This document shows, in pieces, positions 13,101 through 25,795 of a stretch of DNA of 64,000 nt; within the stretch, counting starts at the first letter, position 1; each line of letters opens with the position of its first letter. Below the pieces are notes generated by a model. It was not told the DNA's origin. It worked only from the letters and a program-made list of their open reading frames with translations, and did no database searches. Source of the stretch: Lasioglossum baleicum (Eukaryota > Arthropoda > Insecta > Hymenoptera > Halictidae); NCBI RefSeq assembly GCF_051020765.1, contig NW_027469101.1, positions 1-64,000 on the forward strand, read 5' to 3'. The position numbers and the translations under genes are program-made.

Positions 13101-15290
13101 GTTTATTAGTTTGTTCTGCTGGACACGAAGTATACGCACGATAGGGCGGGCTACATTCATGGAAGGCAAGGTCTTCTGTAATGCGTATGACTTTCTACCA
13201 ATTGGTATCGCTCTCAAGCACCATCACGCTCTACTTTAACGTTCAAACCGTGAATTAAGGTGTCCATTGCCAATATTGTGTGGCGACATTACTCGCGGAA
13301 TACCTGGTTTTCCTACCGGAACCACAGGATGTGTGAAGCAATTGACTTCGCCGTACGATTCTCAAGGAAGGTTGTAGCGTTCCCGAACGGTTTGACACAC
13401 AACCCTCTACTTCGTACATGAAATTAAGGCGCTCGGGCCTAAAATGTATACTAACTGGAGCCCCTGAAGACAATGTCAAACCCTCGATACTGCGCGTTAG
13501 GCTTTTGGAGGATAAAGTCATTAGTAAAACGTTTGACTTAGGACCAATTCGAAACTATCTCAGACGGTTTGACTCCCTACTTTAATATTGAATCCATGAA
13601 TTAAGGTGTCTCGGGCCAAAACTGTTCCGCGGATTTATTTCAGCAGTACCTGGTATGACACTCCATATCGCTGGGTAGGTGAAGCTATTGACTTAGCCGT
13701 TCGAATCCCACAGATGGTGGTAACGTTCTCGAACGGACTGGTCCTCGATACACCAATTGATACATGTAATTAATGTGCTCGTCGCTAAAATGTACACGAA
13801 TTCGTGCCACTCAACACGATGTTATAATCTCGATAAAGTGGGTTACTTTTTCGGTGGATATGTTCTTCGGTGAAACGTTTGGCATTATAGGAATTGGTAT
13901 CGCTCTCAAACGGTTGGACACTCTGGTTTAATACTCAATCCGTGATTTGAGGTGTCCATTTCCACTACTGTCCGGCGGATTTTCGCCTGGAATACATGGT
14001 TTGTCTCTCGAAATAACTGAAAAGGTGAAGCTATTGCAACAGCAATGCGACTGTCAGAAGAGGTGGGAACGTTCTCGGTCGATATGACCCTCCATCATCC
14101 TATTGGCACATGCAACTAACGATACCGTCTGCTAAAGTGTCTACTAATTTATTTCCGTGAGCACTATACATGATACTTGCTGCATTGGGATAGGTTCTCG
14201 GAGGGTAAAGTGACCGGTAGAAATTTCGGCCGTATACCGGTAAGTAACGATCTGCGATGGTTCGAATCTCTAAATTGCTATTCATACCATAAATTAAGGT
14301 GTCTATTGCCAATACTGACCAGCGGATTCACTCCCGGAGGTCCCGGATTGGATCTCAGAATCACAGGGTCGCTGATGCGAATGACATAGCTGTGCGAATT
14401 TCACAGATAGTAGTACCGATCTAGAACAGTATGCATACCGATCTTCATACTCATACATGACATATAGGTGCCTGTTACTAAAAGGAGTAACAGGTTGATT
14501 CCCTGAATTCGAACTCAGGCTACCTATACAGCAGGCTAAGATATCGGAAGTTAAGTCCTTCGGTATAAAGTTCGACTTTATGCCAATTCGTAATACTTTG
14601 CAACTGTTTCACTCTGCACTTTATTTATACTTGGAGGTAGGGTGTATAAAGCCAATACTGTATAGCATATATACTCCCACAAAATAGGGTTTGACTTTCG
14701 GAATCACAGGATATGTGAAGCTACTGCCCTAACCGAACGAATCTCAATGAAGGTGGTAACGTTCTCGAATTGTTTGATCATCGATATTCTAATTCATCCA
14801 TGAAGTTAATGTGCCCATCCCTGAAATCAAGACTAATTTCATTCTGTGAACACAAAGTTATACCCTCGTTACGGGTGAATAGCTTTGCCGAGTGTAAGGC
14901 CATCAGTATATTGTGTTTGACTTCATACCAATTGCCAAAGTTCAGAAATGGTTTGGCGGCCTGGATTAACATACAGACCCTGAGTTATGGAATCTAATGA
15001 GAGTACTGTCCAGCGGACTTACTCCAGGAATTCATTTAGCCGTTCGACTCTCACAAAAGGTGACAACGATCTTGAACGATTTGTCAATCGATCTTTTACT
15101 TCATGCATGTAATTGAGGTGCTCGTCTCTAAAATGTCTACTAATTTGCTTCTTGGAACACGAAATGATATCCTCAATAGAGCTGGTTAGCTTCTCGGAAG
15201 GAATGGCCTACTGCAAAAAGTTAGAATGTATACGAATGGGTAAAGCTCTACAACGGCTTGATGCCCTGCTTTAATATTGGAATAGTGAAT
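10174..15290 (-). repeat. Satellite A array, block II (inverted)
   Basis: About 15 monomers of family A in the opposite orientation: the landmarks now read as reverse complements, for example CCGTGAATTAAGGTGTC, GGTAACGTTCTCGAACGG and CTTTAATATTCATACCG. The first base falls in the TTCACGG landmark and the last base (15,290) falls in the same landmark, so the block holds close to a whole number of units. Most units are subtype A1; A2-like units lie near 12,400-12,460 and 14,130-14,200. Local shortenings occur near 11,985 (about 40 bases lost) and 15,030-15,040 (about 55 bases lost). Divergence is as high as in block I. No gene is seen. The block is bounded on the left by the A/A inversion and on the right by a switch to family B. 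Confidence 0.92.
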
Positions 15291-18200
15291 GTGGTACGGC
15301 AGATCGAGCAACACTACTGTATGGTCTTCGTTATGTTTTTGAAAAGACCGAGTTTTTCCCAGGATTCCATTCATTTTTATATACTGAAATATGCTGTTAT
15401 GAAGATTTATATTTTTTTTCAAATCTTCTGTTCTCAGTTTTCAAAGATTATATTCCTTAGTGAATGTGCTTCTGGAATTAGTTGAATGCACGCATATGAC
15501 ATTCTTTTGCTAAACATATTGTTATTTTATATGATTGCCTGTATGTACACCTACGCTGCCGGAGAGACACGACGGGAGTATTATTGTTGTTGCGTTCGGT
15601 ACATCGGAACGACATTGCTTTACGATCTTGGTCAATTTCTTAATCCATCATATTGTACCGTATGCATTTTTTCCCAGACATACATTTATTTAGGCATAGT
15701 GTAATTTACTGTTATGGTAGTTTCGATTATTTCCAAATTCTCAATTCTTGGCGTAAAAAGTTGAATTTCTTAGCAAAAGTGTCTTTTGAATTACCTGAAT
15801 GTACGTTTAAGACAATAGTATGTTAAACTTATTGTTACATTATGTTTGTTTTTATATGTACATACGCATCCGGAGTGACACAACTGCTGTGATCTTGTAG
15901 TTGCGTCCGGTAGATCCGTCCCACACTGTTGTATGGTCTTTGTTAATATTTTTATCCTTAATGTTGCTACGTATAATTTCTTTCATAGTCATCTATTAAA
16001 GTCCATATGCAGTAATTTACTATTATGGTATGTTCGATTTTTCAAAATTATAAATTTGTGTTTAGAGATTTGTAATTCATAGTAGACGTATGTTTTGGAA
16101 CTACTTGAGAGTACGTTTATGACAACATTTTGTTCAGCATATTGAAATTTTATGTGATTGCCTGTATTCGACCTTAAGTTTCCAGATCGACACGACTGAA
16201 GTGATCTTGCAGTTGCTTAGGGCAGATCGGAGCCGCATATAATGTGGTATTCTTTAATCCCTTTAACCTGTTGTATCGTACTCATTCCTCCACAGTTTTC
16301 TATTTATTTCTGAATGCTGCAATTTACTGTTATGATATTTTCGAATTCCATCAATGTTTCCAATTTTTAACTTCAGAAATTGTATTACATAGTAAAAATG
16401 TCTTTCGAATTAGTCGATTGCACGTTTATGACAATGTTAAGTTAAACGTCTTGTTACTTTATATGATTGTCTGTGCACGTACCGGCGCATCCGAGGCGAC
16501 ACCACTGGTGTTGTCTTGTCGCTGCGTTCGGTGTATCGGAACGGCACCACTGGATGTGCCCCGTTCATCTCCTTTACCTTGATTTTGTACCGTATGCATA
16601 ATCTCCCTGCTTTCCATTCATTTGTACAAACTGCAATTTTATGTTATGACATTTACGATTTTTTTTCATCAAAATTTTCCATTTTTAATTTTAAAAAATG
16701 TAAATTTTATTGAATGTGGGATTTGAATTAGTTGAGCGCACGATTACATCAATACTTGTTAAGCTTGTTGTTACTTTATATCATGTTCTATATACGTACC
16801 TACGCTTCCGGAGCGACACTACTGCCGTGGGCATGTAGTTGAGAACGACAGATCGAGGCGGCACTACTGTATGATATTCGTTAATTTCTTTAACCTTGAT
16901 ACTGTACCGTATGCATTCTGTGGCAGCTTTGTATATATTTCGACATACTGTAACTTACTGATTGGATATGTCCGACTTTCTTCGTAATATCTAATTTCTA
17001 ATTTCCAAACCAGTGTTTTCTAGAAAATGTTCCGTTTGAATTAGTTGAGTTGTGATTTATTATAGCTGTCTGTATTCGTACCTACGCTTCCCGAGCGACA
17101 CGACTGGAGTTGCCTTGTTGTAGCATTTGGTAGATCGGTGCGGCACTATGGATGGTCCTTGTTAATTTCTTTAACCCCCGTTTTGTACAGTATACAATTT
17201 TTCCCAGTTTTCTATTCAATTATACATACTGTAATTTAATATTATGATATTTTAGATTTTTTTTAAATTTTCAATTTTTGTTTCAATAAACCGTGTTGCT
17301 CAATAATAGTGTCATTGTCATTAGTGGAGTGTACGCTTATGACAAAATGATGTTAAATTATTTCTTATTTCATATAACTGATTGCATGGGTACCAACGTT
17401 GCCGCATGGACACGACTGGAGTGTTATTGTAGTTGCGTATGGAAGATCGGAGCGAAAATACTCTATGGTCATTGTTAATTTCATTAACCACAATATTGTG
17501 CCGTAACAATTTTTTCTCAGTTTTCTATTTACTTCTACATACTGTAACTTACAGTTATGATATTTTCGATTTTTTTCATAAGTTCCTGGTTTTAATTCCA
17601 AAAATTCTACTTATATGGCAACGTGTCTGTTGTATTAGTGGTATGTACGTTTATGACAATATTTTTTAAACTTGTCGTTATAATATATGATTGGATGTAA
17701 TGTTCCTACGCGGCCGGAGCGACACGAGTGGCGTGTCCTTGCCGATCCCTACGGCAGTTGGGTTCGGCTGTACTGGATGGCATTTTTAATTTCATTAACC
17801 CTGCTTTTGTACCCTATGCATTCTTTTCCATTTATCCAGTTATTTACGCATACTGTAATGTACTGACATGATATTTTCTAATTTTTCAAAATTTACAATT
17901 ATCAGTACAAAAAATTGTATTTCGTATTAAAAATGTCTTTGCAATTAGTGGAATGTACTTTTATGACAATATTATGTCAGATTATTTGTTGTTTTATATG
18001 ATAATCTGTATATGAATCAACGCTGTCGGATCGATACGGCTAGAGTGACCTTGCAGTCGCATTGGGTAGATCTGAGTGACACTACTGTATGATATTCGTT
18101 AATTTCTTTAACCTTGATGTTGTACTTTATGCATTCGATCGCAGTTTTGTATTTATTTATGCATACTGTAATTAAGAGTTATGATATTTTCGCTGCTTTT

Positions 18201-18896
18201 CTAAATTTGAAGATTTGTATTCATTAGATACAGTGTCTCTCCAATTAGTTGATTGTACGTTTAAGACATTGCTTTGTTAAAGTTACTGTTATTCTGTATG
18301 ATTGTCTTTATACGTACCTACGCAGCCGGAGTGACACGACTAGACTCATCTTCTAGTTGCGTTCGGTAGATGGATGCGACACTACTGTATGGTCTTCGTT
18401 AGTTTCTATAACCTTGGTATTGCACCGTAGGTATTTTTTCACAGTCTTCCATTTGCGTCTACATACACAAGTTACTGTTGTGATATTTTCAATTATTTCC
18501 AAAATTTTCAATTATTATTACACAAATTTGTATTCCACCGTAAATGTGCCTTTGGAATAATTCGTGTGTGCGATTATGACAGTATTTCGATAACTTACTC
18601 TTACTTTATACGATTGACCGTACATTTACGTACGCTTCCGTAGCGATACTGCTGTAGTCGTCTTGCTGCTTCGTACAGTCGATCGGAGTGAAAACATTAT
18701 ATGGTCTTCGTGAATCGCTTTAACATTGATATAGTAGCATAAGCATTTTTCCCAAGTCTTCTCTTTACTTACATACAATGTAATTTTCCGTTTTGATATT
18801 TTTGATTTTTTTCAAAATTGGCAATTCTTTAATCAAAAAATTCCATTCCTTAGTAAATGTGCCTGTTGAATTAGCTGAGTTTACCCTCATAACATT
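15291..18896 (+). repeat. Satellite B array, block I (~311 bp monomer)
   Basis: About 11-12 monomers of a second, unrelated satellite. The GGTAGATCGGAGCGACAC-type landmark recurs near 15,297, 15,597, 15,910, 16,219, 16,529, 16,848, 17,129 and 17,440, giving a period of about 310. Other landmarks are TTAACCTTGATATTGTACCG, TGCATTTTTTCCCAG, GTGTACGTTTATGAC, and TTGTTAAACTTATTG. Each unit is strongly bipartite: a ~100 bp GC-richer box (GGAGCGACAC repeated, with a TTGCGTTCGG core) and a ~210 bp AT-rich remainder with T runs. Units are heavily diverged. The array is interrupted at 18,897 by element E1 and continues after it. No gene is seen; open frames of 60-112 codons are satellite shadows. Confidence 0.92.
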
Positions 18897-19331
18897 CTGA
18901 CGGTAGCCATAATCCAGCCAACGCGTAACCCGAAACCGCCCAGATATCAACCATAGCAAAATCACCCAAAATTCAGCCATCGCATTACCGGAAACCGCTC
19001 AGATATCAACCGTAGCAAAATCAGTCAGAAACAGCCAACATATCACCAGAAACCGCCTACTCATGCAGAAAATTGTAATATAAAAACCCAGCACAAACCA
19101 ATAAATAAGTTCATCGCTATACCTCAACCAGAACGTTTCTACATTCGTATACCTATCATGAAGAACTACGTTAAATATTACAAACAATTCAATATTTTTA
19201 TTACACTTATTTTGCGGAATAAGTATTAATATAAAGTACCTAGTTTCATCTAGAAATGATCCCTTCCACCAAGGTTAAGGAGCCGCCCGCTTATGTTTTA
19301 TTTTAACACTTGTCACGTATTTCCCCGAGAC
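18897..19331 (+). mobile_element. Dispersed element E, copy 1, inserted in satellite B
   Basis: A 435 bp segment unrelated to B interrupts one B monomer, and a related 366 bp copy lies at 42,955. The 5' part is a minisatellite whose units start with CAGCCA at 18,915, 18,974 and 19,032 (periods 59 and 58); the third is partial. The 3' part from about 19,058 is single-copy and aligns through to copy 2 (shared TTACACTTATTTTGCGGAAT-type segment, GTACCTAGTTTC, CCTTCCACCAAGGTT). A potential terminal hairpin is GTCAC (19,312-19,316), a 10-base loop, then GAGAC (19,327-19,331), with one mismatch. The ends read CTGACG and CCCGAGAC. B resumes at once with TTTTGTTAAACTTATTG. There is no coding capacity. 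An internal minisatellite plus a 3' hairpin recalls non-autonomous helentron/DINE-type elements, but no diagnostic CTRR end is seen, so the class is open. Confidence 0.6.
18915..19058 (+). repeat. 58-59 bp minisatellite within element E1
   Basis: Two full units and one partial unit start with CAGCCA at 18,915, 18,974 and 19,032. They share GAAACCGC, CAGATATCAACC and TAGCAAAATCA. Copy 2 of the element has one full unit and one partial unit (42,962 and 43,022). This one-unit difference explains nearly all of the 69-base length difference between the copies. Confidence 0.8.
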
Positions 19332-19616
19332 AAAATTATTTTGTTAAACTTATTGTTTGTTTATATGTTGGCCTGTATGCGTACCTACGCTACCGGAGCG
19401 ACACGTCTTTCGATGTCAGGTAGTTACGCACCGCAGATCGGAGCGACACTACGGTATTATCTTCGTTAATATCTCTAACCTTGATATTGTGTCGAATGCA
19501 TTATTTCGATATTCACTATATATTTCTACATTCTGGGATCTACTGTTATGATATTTCCGATTTTAATCAAACCCTCCAATTTTTTATTTCAGAAATAGTA
19601 TTTTTTAATAAAAGTG
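19332..19616 (+). repeat. Satellite B, continuation of block I after element E1
   Basis: The remainder of the B unit interrupted by E1, plus the start of the next. It begins in TTTTGTTAAACTTATTG and passes through the GC-rich box (CCGGAGCGACACG near 19,395 and GATCGGAGCGACAC near 19,437) to TTTTTTAATAAAAGTG, where the orientation flips at about 19,616. A frame of 64 codons here is a satellite shadow. Confidence 0.88.
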
Positions 19617-22600
19617 AAAATGTCATAGCAGTATCTTACAGTGTGTACAAATAAATGAAAAACTGGGAATAATTTCTTACTGTACAACGTCAAGGTTAAA
19701 AACATTATCGAAGACCATCCAGAATGCCGCACTGATCTGCCGTACGCTACTACAAGGCCTCACCAGACGTGTCGCTCCGCAGCATAAGCACGTATTCAGA
19801 CAATCATATGAAATAACAATGACGGTTACAAAATAATGTCATAAACCTAAACTCAGCAAATTCCAACGAAACTTTTACTGTGGCATACATTTTCTATAAA
19901 TATAAATTGAAAATTTTGAAAAAATCGAATATATCAAAACATTAAATTACAGTATGCATGAATAAATGAAAGACTAGGAAATATTGCATACGGTACGAAA
20001 TCAATGTTAATGATGTTAACAAAGTCCATCCAGTACTCCTCACCGACATGCCGCACGAAACAACAAAACGTCGCCAGTCGTGTATCTCCCTCAGCCTCGG
20101 AACTTATACCATGAATCATTCAAAATAACAAAGAATTTATCATAATATTGTCATAAGCTTACACAGAAGTAATTCCACAGACACTTCTGATAACGAATAC
20201 AATCTCTTACACTAAAAACTGAAAATTTCGATAAAAATGGAAAATATCATACACTGAAATACAGTATGTATAAATAAATGGATGACTGGCAAAAAATGCA
20301 TGCGATACATGAAGGTTAATGAAATTGTCGAAGATCATACAGAAGTGTTGCTCCGATCTACTAAATGCAACTACAAGGCAATCTCCAGACGTGTCGCGCA
20401 TGGTAGAGTAGGTGCGTATAGAGACAATCGTATAAAGTAACAAGAAGTTTAACATAATATTGTCATAAACGTACACTCAATTAATTTCAAGGCACGTTTC
20501 GTAAAAAATTCATTCTTTCGAATTATAAATTGGAATGTTTTATGAAAATCGAAGATATCATAACAGTATATTGCAGCATATAGATATACATAGAAAACAG
20601 CGAAAGAATGCGTACGGTAGAATGTTATGGTTAAAGAAATTAACGACGACCATGCAATATGCCGCCCCGATCTACCGTTCGTAGCTGGAAGACAACGTCA
20701 GACGTGTTGCACGTATACAGGCAATAACGTAAAATAAAATAAGTTTAACAGATTAATGTCATAAACGTAAGCTCAACTAATTTAAAGGACACTATTACTA
20801 ACGAATACAACTTTCAAAATTAAAAACTGAAAATTTTGAAAAGATCGAAAATATCATAACTGTAAATTACAGTTTGTATAAATAAATAGAAAATGGGAAA
20901 AAATGAATACAGTACAAAATCATGGTTAAAGAAATTATCTACGGTCATCTAGTATTGCCGCTCCGTTTTGGCGTACGCAACTACATGACCTCGCTGGTTG
21001 TGTCGCTCCGACAACGTTGGTATGTAAACAGACAATAGTATACAATAATACTAAGTTTAGGAGCATAATGTCATAAACGTACAGTCAAGCAATTCTGAAG
21101 ACACGTTTGCTGAAAAATACAGTGTTTGAAACAAAAAATTTAAAATTTTGACTAAAATATGAAATATCATAACAGTAAATTACAGTTTGCATAAATGAAT
21201 GGAGGACTGGGAAAAAATGCATGCGGTGCAATATCCAGGTTAGGGATGTTAACGAAGATCATACAATACAGTCGCTCCGATCTGCCGGACGCAATAACAC
21301 GACTTCGCCAGTCCTGTCGCCGTAACAGCGTAGTTGCGTGTACAGACAATCACATGAAATATCAATTAGTTTAACAAAATAATGTCATGGACGTACACGC
21401 ATCAAAGTCCAAAGACACTTTTGCTCAAAAATACAATTTTTTAAACTAAAAATTGATATTTTTGATCGAAATCGAGAATATGACAACAGGAAATCACCGT
21501 ATTCTTAAGTAAACAGAAAACTGCGAAGAAATTCATGCGGACCACATTAGGGTTAAGGAAATTAACGAAGATCGTCCAGTAGTACCGCACCATTCTACCG
21601 AATGCAACAACTAGACGACTGCAGTAGTATCGTCCTGGCAGCGTTGGTACATATGCAGACAATTATATAAAATAACAAACAATTTCACAAAATATCGTCA
21701 TGTACATACATTTAGTTAATTTCAAAGGCTCTATTGCTATGAAATACTATTTCTAAAAATAAAGATTGATAATTTTGAAAAATAATGGAAAATATCATAA
21801 CAGTAATTTACAGTGTTTATAAGTTAATGGAAAATTGGGAGAAAATGCGTGCGGTGCAATATCAAGGTTAGAGAAATTAACGAATATCATACAGTAGTGT
21901 CCCTCCTATCTACCGAATTCAACCGCAAGACCACTACAGACGTGTCACTCAAACAGCTTCGGTACGTATACAGACAATCATATAACATAACAATAAACTT
22001 AACCGAATAATGCCATAAACGTACAGTCAGCTAATTCCAAAGCCACGTAAACAAAGGAATACAATTTTTTAAAACAAAAATTATAAATTTCGATGAAAAT
22101 CGAAATTATCATAACAGTACGTTGCAGTATTTATAAATAATTAGGAAACTGCGAAGGAAGGCATACTGCAGAAGATCTAAATAAAAGGAATTAACAATGG
22201 TCATCCAGTATGGCGCTCAGGACTGCCGTACGCAACTGCAGGACCACTGCAACCATGTCGCTCCGGAAACGTACGCACGTATACAATCAATCACATAAAA
22301 CAAAAAAGAATTCGGCATAATATTTTCATAAACGTACACTTCTACTTACAAATACAATTTTTAACTTTAGAAACGAAAATTTTGAAAAGAATCGAAAATA
22401 TCATAACAGTGCATTACAGTATGTATAAATAAATGGGAGACTATCAAGAAATGCATGCCGTAGAGAATCAAGGTCAACGAAATTAACGAGGATCATCCAG
22501 AAGTGCAACTCCGAACTGCCGTACGTAACAACAAAACATCGCCAGCCTTGTAGCTGCCGGAGCGGAAGTACGTATACAGACAATCATATAAAGCAGCAAT

Positions 22601-23649
22601 GAATATAACATGATATTATGATAAATCTAAACACACATAATTCACAAGCAACTTTTACAAGGAAATACAATTTTTTCTCATAGAAATTGAAAATTTCGAA
22701 AAAAAATTTTGAATATTATAGAAGTAAATAACAGTATGCATAAGTAAATGGATGACATGGACAAAACGCATACAGTACAACATCAATATTAACGAAATTA
22801 AGGAACACCATCAAGACCTGTCGCTCCGATGCAGCGAACGCTACTACAAGATGACTCCAGTCGTGTCGCTCCGGCAGCGCAGGTACATATGGTGACAATC
22901 ATATAAAATAACAAGGAATTTAACATAATATTGTCACAATGCTCAACTAATTCCAATGGCACTTTTCATATACGATATAACTTCTGAAATTAAAAACTTG
23001 AAATTTTGAAAAAAAAATCGAAAATACCATAACATTATATTGCTGTATGTATAAATAAATGGAAGACTGCGAAAAAATGCATACAGCATTATATTAGGGT
23101 TAAAGAAATTACCGGAGATCACACAGTCGCGTCGTTCAGAGCTACCGAAAGCAACTACGATACCACGACAGTCATGTCGCTCCGGATGCTTATGTACGTA
23201 TAAAGACAATCATATAAAGTGACAAAGAAGTTAACAAAATACTGTAATAAACGCACACTCACCCAATTCCAAAGACACTTTTCCTTAAAAATACTAGTTT
23301 TGATATTAAAAATTGGAAAATTTGAAAAAGTCGTAAGTATAACAGAAAATTACATTATATATAAATAAGTGGAAGAGTGGGAAGTATGCACAGGGTACTA
23401 CATCAAGCTGAACTAAATCAACGAAGACCATCCAGTCGTGCCGTTCCAATCTGCCATACGCGACTAGAGGACATCAACAGTCGTGTTGTTCCGGAAGCGT
23501 AGGCACAGATACAGACAGTCACATACAATATCGTCAAGCTTAATATAATATTGTCATAAAAGTAAGCTCAAATTGTTCATAGGGCACTTTTACTATGGAA
23601 TACAATTTTATATATTCAGAACCGAAAGAGAAGAAACAATTCAAAACTG

Positions 23650-23760
23650 TCGTGGCAGTAAATTACGGTATGTATATATAAATGGAAAACTGGGATAAAG
23701 TGCATAACAGTAAATTGGAGTAAGTATATATTAATTTCCGTCTGGGAAATAATGGGTTCG
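23650..23760 (-). repeat. Local ~60 bp tandem duplication inside a B unit
   Basis: The segment running from CAGTAAATTACGGTATGTAT through AACTGGGATAAAGTGCAT is followed at once by a second, diverged version starting AACAGTAAATTGGAGTAAGT and ending in CTGGGAAATAATGGGT. A normal B unit carries this segment once. The two copies differ at many sites, so the duplication is old. Confidence 0.6.
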
Positions 23761-25639
23761 GTACACTATCTAAGTTAGGGGAATTAAAGAAGTTCATACA
23801 GTAGTGTCGCCCCGATATACCGAACGCAACTGCACGAGCACTTCATCCGTGTCGCTCCGGAAGCGTAGGCACGAGTACTGACAAACATATAATTTATCAC
23901 TAAGATTAAGAGAATATTTCCATAGACGTGTACTCAACTTATTCCAAAGACACTTTCACCGAGAAATGCAATTTTTTAAAATAATAATTGGAAACGTAAA
24001 AAAAATCCAAAATATCGGAACAGTAAATTACATTATCAGCAAAAATAGACGAAACTGCGTTAGAATGAATACGGTACAGTATTATGGTTAAAGAAATTAA
24101 CGATGACCATCCTGAAGCGCCTCTCTATTCTCCTGCCGTGTCGCTCGGACAACGTAAGTACCCATACAGACTGCAATATAAAATAGCAATAAGTTTAACA
24201 AAATAACGTCATAAACGTACACTCAAACAATTCCAAAGGCACTTTTACTATGAAATAAAATCTTCCATACTAAAAATTGATTGAGATGTAAAAAATGGAA
24301 AATATCATAACAGTCAATTACAGTATGCATAAATAAATGAACAGCTGGGATAATATGCATGGGGCACAATATGAAGGTTAGAGAAGGTGACGAATATCCA
24401 TTTGCCGTACGCAACTAAAACACCCGTCAGGCGCGTCGCTCCGGCAGCCTAGGTACGCATACAGACAGTCATCTAAAATAACAGCAAATTGAACAAAATA
24501 TTTCTATAAAGTTGGACTCGTTTAATTCCAAGGCACTTTTACAAAAAAATACAATTTTTGAAATGAAAAATTAAAAAAAAAAATTATTAAAAAAAAAAAT
24601 CGAGAATATAATAACAGTAAGATACAGTATGTAGAAATAAATAGAAAACAGCGAAAGAACGCATACGGTAGAATACCAAGGTTAATGAAATCAGCAAAGA
24701 CTATAGAGTAGTGCTCTCCGATCTGCCGGACAAAACTGCAAGTCCTCGCCTGTCGGTATATATACAGGTAATTAGATGAAATAACAATAAGTATAAAGAT
24801 ATAACGTCATAAACGTACACTCAGCTAATTCCAAAGACAATTGTACAAGGAAATACGATTTTTTACAACAAAAATAGGAAATCTTGTGAAAAATCGCAAA
24901 TATCCGAACAGTAAATTACAGTTTGTAGAAATAAATGGAAGACCGGGAAAAAATGCAAACGGTACAATGTCAAGGTCAGACAAGTTAATGAAGATCATTC
25001 TGTAGTGCCGTTTCCATCTACCGAAAGCAACTGCAAGACCTCGCGAGCCGTGTTGCTCAGGCAGCGTACGTACGTATAGTCACAATCCTATAAATAAACA
25101 TGAATTTAGCAAAATATTGACATGAGCGTACATTCTACTAATTCGAGAGCGCTTATCCTAAAAAATATGTTTCTTGAAAGTAGAAATTGGAAATTATGAA
25201 TGAAATCGAAAATATTATAAGTGTAAAATACGGTATGTATAATTGAATGGAAAACTGGGAAAAAGATCCATACGGTACGATTACCAGATTAAAGAAATAA
25301 ACGAAAACCATCCAGTTGTGACGCTCCAATGTACCGAACCCAACTGCAAGATCACTCCAGCCGTGTCACTCGGGTAGCGTAGGGTCGAATATAGACAATC
25401 GTATAAAATAAGAGCAAGTTTATCAAAATAATGTAATAAATGTAAACTCAACTTATTCCAAACACGCTAATACTATAAAATTCAATCATTTAATCCAGGA
25501 ATTGATAGTTATGTAAAAAATGTAAAATACTATGACAGTAAATTATAGTATGTACAAATAAATTGAAAAATGGGAAAAAATGAATACGTTACATAATCAA
25601 GTTTAAAGACAATATCAAAGACCATCCAGCAGTGCCGCT

Positions 25640-25795
25640 ACGTTCTGCAGTTCGCAAGCGGAGGACCACGCGAGTCGTGCTGCTCAGACAGCGTAGGTAC
25701 ATTTGGTGACATTCATATAGAATAATAACCGTCCGTACGCTGTTACAAAGCCTCGTTAGTCGTTTCGCTCCGGAAGCGTAAGTACATATACGGAT
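25640..25795 (-). repeat. Duplicated GC-rich box inside a B unit
   Basis: A stretch resembling the B GC-rich box and its ACATTCATATAGAATAATAA-like tail (to about 25,728) is followed by another GC-rich box beginning at CCGTCCGTACGC and ending with GTCGTTTCGCTCCGGAAGCG and the usual AATCATATAAAAC tail. The AT-rich part that normally separates two boxes is absent, so this is a local partial tandem duplication, or two boxes joined by deletion. Confidence 0.5.
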
